This document shows, piece after piece, positions 7,805 through 12,436 of a DNA stretch of 12,879 bases. The notes beneath the pieces are model-generated. The model had not been told where the DNA came from and ran no database searches. It saw only the letters and a list, made by a program, of their open reading frames with translations. Source of the DNA: Candidatus Altarchaeota archaeon (GTDB lineage: Archaea > Altiarchaeota > Altiarchaeia > JAFGQM01); the NCBI GenBank assembly GCA_016935655.1, contig JAFGQM010000144.1, forward strand, positions 1 to 12,879, given 5' to 3'. Position 1 is the first letter of the stretch, and every line of letters begins with the position of its first letter. The translations under genes and the position numbers were made by a program.

Positions 7805-8644
7805 TTATTCCTCAGTTAATTTTTGAAAGTAATTCCTAACTATCTCCTCGACCCTTGTAGGTATGTTCTCAGTGTAGGACTCTGCCGCAGTGCTCTGGAC
7901 GAAGGTGCTTCTGACTTCCCCCAGGGCTTCCTGGCCTTTGGGCTTCTCGCTCCCTATCCTGTTCTCGCCGCCGTATTCCGGGTGTAGCTCAAGCTCAAGT
8001 TCCTCGCCCTCTATGGTGGCCATAGAGACATCGCTGTAGATGTTCTTTGGGCCCCCCATCCCAGCCCCCATCTCAGGGGAGGTCTCCTTCTCGGCATCGC
8101 CACCGCTCCCGCCCCCGCCTCCACCAGAGGAGTCTGAGCCTCCCCCACCTGCGCCGCCGGAACCGCCATAGTTGGATGAAGACCCGCCCAAACCTGGTAT
8201 ACCTTCAAACCCAACGAAGACCATTGCTAGCAAGAGGAAGATCAGTATTATGATTAGTGATATGTACAACGTGGCCCGCTGGAGGTTCAACAGGCGGTCA
8301 GTGTCCATGTTCAGGAGGTCTTCGCTGACGTCCCTCATGAGGTCCCTGACGATGAAGTTGTCACTTTGCCTGTTGTCATAGGCGGTCCTGAGCCGCTCCC
8401 TGAGTTTTGGGTTAGCACCCTCCAAGGATCTTATGGGGCTGCCTTTAATCTTCTTTAGCGTTAAGGCCACCGCCACAAAAGCGGTCGGTATGGCTGCATA
8501 ATAGAACTCCTCCCCGAAGAGTATCAATATTAGGCTGAACAGCAAAAACACTACAGTCAACGGTAGGAACAACTCGAACAACCTTAGTTTCTTCACCAGA
8601 CCCACCCCCTGGCTCACCTGCTCTATGAATCTGTCCTGTATCAT
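7805..8644 (-). CDS. Membrane protein with Gly/Ser-rich linker, MoxR operon
   Basis: A 279-residue protein whose family I do not recognise. A short amphipathic N-terminus leads to two membrane segments (about 22-43 and 46-63), a charged loop of about 60 residues (KKIKG to RLLNLQRA), and a third membrane segment (124-146). Next comes a flexible Gly/Ser tract (about 149-182) with long Gly runs, then an acidic 100-residue C-terminal region ending in a predicted helix (IPTRVEEIVRNYFQKLTEE). Three membrane segments would put the termini on opposite sides of the membrane. If the basic start is cytosolic, the Gly linker and C-terminal helix are extracytoplasmic. It occupies the position where bacterial MoxR clusters often have DUF4129 or transglutaminase genes but resembles neither. 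It starts 3 bases after the coiled-coil gene stop; no clear ribosome site is seen, so coupled translation is likely. Confidence 0.78.
   Translation of the reverse strand: MIQDRFIEQVSQGVGLVKKLRLFELFLPLTVVFLLFSLILILFGEEFYYAAIPTAFVAVALTLKKIKGSPIRSLEGANPKLRERLRTAYDNRQSDNFIVRDLMRDVSEDLLNMDTDRLLNLQRATLYISLIIILIFLLLAMVFVGFEGIPGLGGSSSNYGGSGGAGGGGSDSSGGGGGGSGGDAEKETSPEMGAGMGGPKNIYSDVSMATIEGEELELELHPEYGGENRIGSEKPKGQEALGEVRSTFVQSTAAESYTENIPTRVEEIVRNYFQKLTEE
8099..8200 (-). repeat. Low-complexity Gly/Ser linker tract inside a CDS
   Basis: Residues about 149-182 of the linker membrane protein are nearly all Gly, Ser and a few Asp/Ala, including runs of four and six Gly. The DNA is correspondingly rich in GGN codons without an exact repeat unit, so this is a protein-level flexible tether, not a tandem DNA repeat. 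Confidence 0.8.
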
Positions 8645-8647
8645 CGG

Positions 8648-9292
8648 TTAAAAGTGCCTGTTCAGGCAATAAGTGGAATTGTGGCTTACCAGACAGCCTC
8701 TGACATCGTCTATAAAGCCGTTCAGCTGGCCGATGGTCTTGTTCAAGTCTGAGATCCTGGATCTGGTGGACTTGTAGTCAAGCTGGAGGTCCTGGTATTC
8801 CTTGAGCTTCTTGTTGTACAGGTCTATGTAATAGTCCAAATCGTTCAGGGCGTCGTTCAGTTCGTTCACCTTCGTCTCCAAGGTCCCCTTGCACATGGCC
8901 AAGGTGGTCTGCGTGTTCTGAAGGTCCGTTTCCACCCTCTCCTTGATGTTGGTGAGATTTATGTATCTTTCGCCAAGGGCGCTCTCCCTGGCCTGCGATA
9001 TGTTCAGGCTGCCAAGAATCTCATCGAGCTCATTCTCCTTCTCCCTCACCTTTTTCATCGCCCCATCGAGCTGGTCTCTGGCTGCGAGCAACTCATTGAG
9101 CTTCTGCTTGTGCTGGGTGCTCAGATCACTGTACTGCCAGCGGAACAGGAAGGTGGCTATGATGATGGCTGAGATGAGTATGATTATCAATAAGAGAAGC
9201 TTCAGGTTGATGTTCCTCCTGCTCGGCCTGCCCTGGGTCTGCATCCGCTGTAGCTCACGCTTTATCCGTTGGATTTTTACCTTGTCAGCCAT
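8648..9292 (-). CDS. Single-pass membrane protein with extracytoplasmic coiled coil
   Basis: The 214-residue first gene of the MoxR/VWA operon; family not recognised. A strongly basic N-terminus (about 1-27, rich in Lys/Arg) precedes one membrane segment (29-51), giving a cytosolic N-terminus by the positive-inside rule. Residues about 55-195 are heptad-like, with alternating Leu/Ile and charged residues typical of a long coiled coil. Three Cys (134, 200, 209) and four N-glycosylation sequons (NIS 97, NLT 112, NKT 184, NST 205) all lie on the predicted outer side, which fits a surface-exposed archaeal protein. It could act as a spacer, scaffold or substrate for the MoxR/VWA machine. The ATG at 9292 has a TATA-like box about 28 bases upstream, and GAGGG directly abuts the ATG, too close to serve as a normal ribosome site; a leaderless message is likely. 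Confidence 0.8.
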   Translation of the reverse strand: MADKVKIQRIKRELQRMQTQGRPSRRNINLKLLLLIIILISAIIIATFLFRWQYSDLSTQHKQKLNELLAARDQLDGAMKKVREKENELDEILGSLNISQARESALGERYINLTNIKERVETDLQNTQTTLAMCKGTLETKVNELNDALNDLDYYIDLYNKKLKEYQDLQLDYKSTRSRISDLNKTIGQLNGFIDDVRGCLVSHNSTYCLNRHF

Positions 9293-9297
9293 CCCTC

Positions 9298-9307
9298 AAT
9301 ATTTATC
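9298..9307 (+). promoter_or_regulatory. TATA-like box for the class II aldolase gene
   Basis: AATATTTATC is centred about 28 bases before the ATG at 9331, fitting a leaderless archaeal promoter. It starts 5 bases beyond the start codon of the divergent operon, so the two promoters overlap almost completely. Confidence 0.5.
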
Positions 9308-9314
9308 AAGCCTG

Positions 9315-9326
9315 AATTAAAAATTA
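9315..9326 (-). promoter_or_regulatory. TATA-like box for the MoxR/VWA operon
   Basis: On the minus strand TAATTTTTAATT is centred about 28 bases before the ATG at 9292. This spacing gives a transcript starting at or within a few bases of the start codon. It lies in the 38-base divergent spacer and ends only 4 bases from the aldolase start on the other strand. Confidence 0.5.
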
Positions 9327-9330
9327 GGTC

Positions 9331-9888
9331 ATGGGTGAACGATATGCTGGGGTGAAGTTCAAGACTATGTTTGTAGGTAGTAGGGGGAACAAGGGAGAAT
9401 CTGGAAAAAGGATCATCCAAATCTCGAAGGTATTGGCAGAAAAAGGTTTGGTTGAACAAAAAGTCGGCAACGTGAGCGAGCGGGTGGAGAGTGGCATGTT
9501 GATAACGCCGACCGGCCAAGACCTCGGTTCGCTTACGGAGGAGGATTTGGTCAAAGTGGTCGACTATTTAGAAGAGGCGAACATCATGAAGGTCTTCGGG
9601 AGGAAGCAGCCCAGCTCGGAATCGATAATGCACTGGATGATTTATAAGGGCTTCCAAAAGGTCAATGCGGTTGTGCACGTACATCCGAAAGACCTCGGGG
9701 GGAAGAAAATACCTGAAACAGAGAGGGAGCAACCCTACGGGACCCCGGAGCTCGCTAAAGAAGCAGTCAAGGCGTTTAAGGAAAACAAGAGGTCGAAGAT
9801 AATCGTTTTGAAGAACCATGGGATCGTTTGCATCGGGAAGGATCTGGAAGAGTGCAAAAAGATGCTTTTCAAGAAGTTGGGGTTGTGA
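9331..9888 (+). CDS. Class II aldolase/adducin family protein (fuculose-phosphate aldolase type)
   Basis: A 185-residue cytosolic zinc-dependent aldolase. Family marks are GNVSER (46-51), GMLITPTG (55-62), SSES with the likely acid/base Glu97, the zinc ligands His116 and His118 in VVHVHP, and a third ligand His163 in LKNHG. The family cleaves ketose-1-phosphates to DHAP plus an aldehyde: fuculose-1-P to lactaldehyde, or 5-deoxyribulose-1-P and methylthioribulose-1-P in the DHAP shunt. The family also includes decarboxylases and dehydratases (e.g. MtnB-like), so the substrate is open. At 185 residues it is near the short end of the family, but all metal ligands are present. The ATG at 9331 is supported by a correctly spaced TATA-like box. 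It is transcribed alone, divergently from the MoxR operon and 670 bases upstream of the lsrF-like/adh/mtnA operon, which suggests but does not prove a shared pathway. Confidence 0.85.
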   Translation: MGERYAGVKFKTMFVGSRGNKGESGKRIIQISKVLAEKGLVEQKVGNVSERVESGMLITPTGQDLGSLTEEDLVKVVDYLEEANIMKVFGRKQPSSESIMHWMIYKGFQKVNAVVHVHPKDLGGKKIPETEREQPYGTPELAKEAVKAFKENKRSKIIVLKNHGIVCIGKDLEECKKMLFKKLGL

Positions 9889-9928
9889 ATTTTTAACCAG
9901 TCTCCCTCTATTATAACCTCCTTCTACC

Positions 9929-10144
9929 ATGTCAATCAAGGGTTATGTCGACTATAAGAAAAGGGAGTTCTGCAACGATGTGAGATGCCCGGTGCAGCTT
10001 GAGCTGAACAAGCTGAAGGAGGGCTCGAAGGAATATGAGGCGATGAGGCTGACCTGCAGGGAGGATTGTAAATTCACCACCTGGCAGTTCCATCATTGGC
10101 TGATTGGGGAGGGGTATCTTATAGTCAAGCCAGAAAAGATTTAA
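9929..10144 (+). CDS. Small Cys4 protein, function unknown
   Basis: A 71-residue protein with no membrane segment. It has Cys15 and Cys20 (CX4C), then Cys43 and Cys47 (CX3C), followed at once by an aromatic/His block FTTWQFHHWLIGEGYLIVKP (49-68). Four Cys in two pairs plus paired His55/His56 suggest a zinc- or iron-sulfur-binding miniprotein; I cannot tell which. Charged residues dominate between the Cys pairs (LNKLKEGSKEYEAMR), probably a helix. The strong motif texture argues for a real, conserved gene rather than chance. The 40-base upstream spacer holds TTTTTAACC about 35 bases before the ATG, which could be a TATA element giving a short leader; no ribosome site is seen. I do not recognise the family. 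Confidence 0.75.
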   Translation: MSIKGYVDYKKREFCNDVRCPVQLELNKLKEGSKEYEAMRLTCREDCKFTTWQFHHWLIGEGYLIVKPEKI

Positions 10145-10148
10145 TTAT
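10139..10148 (+). promoter_or_regulatory. TATA-like box for the small membrane protein gene
   Basis: ATTTAATTAT overlaps the stop codon of the Cys4 gene and is centred about 25 bases before the ATG at 10169. That spacing fits a leaderless transcript starting at this ATG and so argues against the GTG at 10154 as the start. Confidence 0.45.
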
Positions 10149-10168
10149 CGTATGTGCTAAGTATAACT

Positions 10169-10483
10169 ATGGACCCCTTGGGCATATTTATTTTGATTTG
10201 GGCAATTAACTTAGTTGCCCTAGCATTGCTCTCAATCGGGTTTGTGTACAAGAGAATTAAGTTTTCCTGGAAGAGTGTTCTAATCTCAATCATAGTTGCA
10301 TATTTAATAACGGTTATTTTTGTATTTTTTACAGGTGTAGGGAGGGAGAGATACTGTAGTTGGCCATGCCCGCCTCTACCGCTTGAAATGGTACTAATGG
10401 TTAGTTTTATAAGCGCACTCATCTCATTCACGCCGCTTGTTTTTGTTGTAGTCTATGTAGTTCTAAGCAAGATTAAGAAGTGA
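10169..10483 (+). CDS. Small three-TM membrane protein, function unknown
   Basis: A 104-residue hydrophobic protein from the ATG at 10169 (109 residues if the in-frame GTG at 10154 is used; the TATA-like box favours the ATG). Three membrane segments are visible: the first just after MDPLG, the second around KSVLISIIVAYLITVIFVFF, and the third around VLMVSFISALISFTPLVFVVVYVVL, ending in basic KIKK. Between the second and third lies a short loop with two Cys (RERYCSWPCPPLP), which could form a disulfide or bind metal. The DNA is visibly more AT-rich and less biased in codon choice than its neighbours, a possible sign of recent acquisition or of a weakly expressed lineage-specific gene. No family is recognised. 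The antisense ORF over it is a shadow, because the hydrophobic pattern and promoter spacing support this strand. Confidence 0.65.
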   Translation: MDPLGIFILIWAINLVALALLSIGFVYKRIKFSWKSVLISIIVAYLITVIFVFFTGVGRERYCSWPCPPLPLEMVLMVSFISALISFTPLVFVVVYVVLSKIKK

Positions 10484-10557
10484 AATCCTCTGTTTTTAGA
10501 ATTCATGGATGATTATCGCTGCTTCTCTAACTTTCTATAATCAATTCTGGTGCAAAA
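10484..10557. other. Intergenic spacer before the lsrF-like operon
   Basis: A 74-base AT-rich spacer, the longest in the window. It contains a T5 run at about 10492-10496 that could end transcription of the membrane-protein gene, a TATA-like TTCTATAATC at about 10533-10542, and GGTG at 10549-10552. I see no convincing hairpin or riboswitch. Confidence 0.4.
10533..10552 (+). promoter_or_regulatory. Possible promoter and ribosome site for the lsrF-like/adh/mtnA operon
   Basis: TTCTATAATC is centred about 21 bases before the ATG at 10558, a little close for a leaderless archaeal promoter. GGTG at 10549-10552 is a partial Shine-Dalgarno match 5 bases before the ATG. Either the message is leaderless with tight spacing or the true TATA element lies further upstream. 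Confidence 0.35.
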
Positions 10558-11400
10558 ATGGATTGGGGCAAGAAAAACAGGATGTCGAGGATCATCAAGC
10601 CGAAGACGGGCAGGACAGTGATGCTGGCTGTGGACCACGGATATTTCCTCGGGCCCACTACGGGCCTTGAGGATGCGCGCGCGGCCATAGAGCCGCTGCT
10701 ACCCTATGCCGATTGCCTGATGCCGACGAGGGGAGTCTTAAGGAACTCCGTGATGGCGGAGATCGAAACTCCTATAGTCTTAAGAGTCTCTGGCGGCTAC
10801 AGCATCATAGGGCAGGACTTCACAAAGGAGACAATAACGACTTCCGTCGAAGACGCCATAAGGCTCAATGCCGCAGGGGTCGCTTTCTCGATACATGTGG
10901 GCGGGAAGTACGAGGCTGATACTCTGAAGGATTTCGCCGACCTGGTGGACGAGGCGGAGAGGTATGGGATACCCGCGCTCGCTGTGACAGCCGTCGGAAA
11001 GGACATGGTCAGGGACGCGCGCTATCTGGGCCTCGCCTGCAGGATAGGCGCAGAGCTAGGAGCGAGCTTCGTAAAGACCTACTACTGCGAGAACTTTAGG
11101 GAAGTGGTCGAGGGCTGCCCTGTTCCCTGTGTAATAGCCGGCGGGAAGAAGATCCCGGAGAAGGAGGCTCTCGAACTAGCATACAACGCGATCTCGGAAG
11201 GGGCCGTGGGCGTGGACATGGGCAGGAACATATTCCAGTCAGAGGACCCGGTGGCCATGATAAAGGCTGTGAGGGCGGTGGTGCACGAGGATGCGACGCC
11301 TGACGAGGCGCTCAAGTTGTTCAACAGCTTGAAGAGCAAGACTGCAAAGCCCAAAAAGGTTACTGCAAACCAGGGGGAGCAGGACTCCGCAAAGGTTTAG
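10558..11400 (+). CDS. lsrF: LsrF-like class I aldolase/thiolase (DeoC/DhnA-type TIM barrel)
   Basis: A 280-residue cytosolic TIM-barrel enzyme closely resembling E. coli LsrF. Shared blocks include LDWG-like MDWGKKNRMSRI (1-12), PKTGRTVMLAVDHGYFLGPT (15-34), LMPTRGVLR (54-62), AVTAVGKDMVRDARY (142-156), the Schiff-base lysine region FVKTYY with Lys173, VIAGGKK and GVDMGRNIFQSEDPVAM near the phosphate site. LsrF itself is a thiolase acting on phosphorylated AI-2, but the fold family is mainly class I DHAP/FBP-type aldolases. It lacks the roughly 30-residue N-terminal extension of the E. coli protein and carries a Lys-rich, probably disordered C-terminal tail of about 20 residues. No lsr transporter, kinase or repressor gene is nearby. 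It is followed after 1 base by an alcohol dehydrogenase and then mtnA, so cleavage of 5-deoxyribulose-1-P or methylthioribulose-1-P is the likelier role (inference). Confidence 0.88.
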   Translation: MDWGKKNRMSRIIKPKTGRTVMLAVDHGYFLGPTTGLEDARAAIEPLLPYADCLMPTRGVLRNSVMAEIETPIVLRVSGGYSIIGQDFTKETITTSVEDAIRLNAAGVAFSIHVGGKYEADTLKDFADLVDEAERYGIPALAVTAVGKDMVRDARYLGLACRIGAELGASFVKTYYCENFREVVEGCPVPCVIAGGKKIPEKEALELAYNAISEGAVGVDMGRNIFQSEDPVAMIKAVRAVVHEDATPDEALKLFNSLKSKTAKPKKVTANQGEQDSAKV

Positions 11401-11401
11401 A

Positions 11402-12436
11402 ATGGACGGCAAGATGCGCGTGGCCATGTATTACAACAACAGCGACGTACGCCTAGAGGAGATGCCGATCCCTAAGATTGGGCCGTCAGAGGCGTTGTTC
11501 AAGGTGATGGCCTGCGGCATCTGCGGCAGCGACGTGATGGAGTGGTACAGGATAAAGAAGGCGCCGCTGGTGCTGGGCCACGAGGCCACAGGCGAGATCA
11601 AAGAAGTCGGAAAAGACTCGAAGTATAAAGTGGGCGACCGGGTATTCATAACCCATCATGTGCCATGCGGCAAGTGCCATTACTGCCAGACAGGCCACCA
11701 CACCGCCTGCGAGACGCTGCACACCACGAATTATTATCCGGGCGGTTTTGCGGAGTACATCCGCATCCCAAGGATAAACATGGAGAGGGGAGTCTATCCC
11801 CTGCCTGATGACATGTCTTATGAGGAGGGCACGTTCATCGAGCCCCTGGCCTGCGTCGCGCGCGGGCAGAGGATGGCGAACGTGCACAAGGGCGACAGTG
11901 TATTGATAATGGGGAGCGGGATTTCCGGCCTCCTCCACATACAGCTTGCGCGCGCAAGAGGGGCCGGCAGGATAATCGCGACTGACATTGACGAGTATAG
12001 GACGAAGACGGCTAAGAAATTCGGCGCTGACGGGGTCATAGACGCGCGCAAGGATGTGCCGTCTGAGCTCCTTAAACTCAATGACGGCAGGCTCGCAGAC
12101 AAGGTCATAGTCTGTACGGGTGCCACTTCCGCTGCCATGCAGGCCCTTAAATGCGTGGACCGCGGCGGGACGATACTCTTCTTCGCCGTGCCAAAGCCGG
12201 GTGTCGATTTGCCCATACCGATCAACGACTTCTGGAGGGATGAGATCACGGTCATGACCTCATATGGGGCCGCCCCCAACGACCTGGAGGAATCCCTTAA
12301 ACTCCTGGCCGCGCGCAAAATCAACGTCAAGGACATGATAACACACCGACTCCCGCTGGAAAAGGCCGGGGAGGGTTTCAAGCTAGTTGCCGAGGCCAAG
12401 GAATCGATCAAGGTTATAATCGAGCCGCAAAGATGA
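11402..12436 (+). CDS. Zinc-dependent medium-chain alcohol dehydrogenase
   Basis: A 344-residue MDR-family oxidoreductase of the threonine/sorbitol dehydrogenase type. Catalytic zinc ligands are visible: Cys41 in CGICGSD, His60-Glu61 in LGHEATG, and Glu147 in IEPLAC. The structural zinc lobe has four Cys (89, 92, 95, 103 in PCGKCHYCQTGHHTAC). The NAD(P)-binding Rossmann motif is GSGISG at 171-176, ending at an acidic ATDID, which suggests NAD preference. It interconverts an alcohol and an aldehyde or ketone. Placed between an aldolase and MtnA, it most plausibly handles the aldehyde released by the aldolase (lactaldehyde or methylthioacetaldehyde); this is inferred from position. It begins 1 base after the lsrF-like stop with a weak AAAGGT site, and Met5 is an alternative start. 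It overlaps mtnA by ATGA. The long ORF on the opposite strand is a codon-bias shadow. Confidence 0.9.
   Translation: MDGKMRVAMYYNNSDVRLEEMPIPKIGPSEALFKVMACGICGSDVMEWYRIKKAPLVLGHEATGEIKEVGKDSKYKVGDRVFITHHVPCGKCHYCQTGHHTACETLHTTNYYPGGFAEYIRIPRINMERGVYPLPDDMSYEEGTFIEPLACVARGQRMANVHKGDSVLIMGSGISGLLHIQLARARGAGRIIATDIDEYRTKTAKKFGADGVIDARKDVPSELLKLNDGRLADKVIVCTGATSAAMQALKCVDRGGTILFFAVPKPGVDLPIPINDFWRDEITVMTSYGAAPNDLEESLKLLAARKINVKDMITHRLPLEKAGEGFKLVAEAKESIKVIIEPQR

Larger units (their letters stand above)
1547..9292 (-). other. Six-gene MoxR-DUF58-VWA operon
   Basis: In order of transcription: coiled-coil membrane protein, Gly-linker membrane protein, MoxR, DUF58, BatA-like VWA, double-VWA protein. 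The junctions are a 3-base gap, a 1-base gap, an ATGA overlap, a 1-base gap and a TTGA overlap, so one transcript from the promoter near 9320 is expected. The product is probably one membrane-associated assembly with a cytosolic ATPase and extracytoplasmic VWA heads. No DUF4129, transglutaminase or TPR (BatB-E) gene is present. Confidence 0.85.

Noticed and set aside
8047..8253. Arg/Pro/Ser-rich plus-strand frame and C-rich DNA near 8100-8200, possibly a tandem repeat or CRISPR-like tract
   Set aside because: It is the complement of Gly/Ser codons in the linker protein; there is no fixed repeat unit or spacer structure.
10141..10431. 96-codon minus-strand open frame opposite the small membrane protein
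   Set aside because: The plus strand gives a coherent three-TM protein with a correctly spaced TATA-like box; the antisense product has no comparable pattern.
10484..10557. Riboswitch or structured leader before the lsrF-like operon (a SAM-related switch was considered)
   Set aside because: The 74-base spacer is AT-rich, too short for the known SAM/SAH aptamers, and shows no clear paired stems by eye.
10558..11400. AI-2 quorum-sensing (lsr) locus
   Set aside because: Only the LsrF homologue is present. Transporter, LsrK, LsrG and LsrR genes are absent, and the neighbours point to sugar-phosphate salvage.
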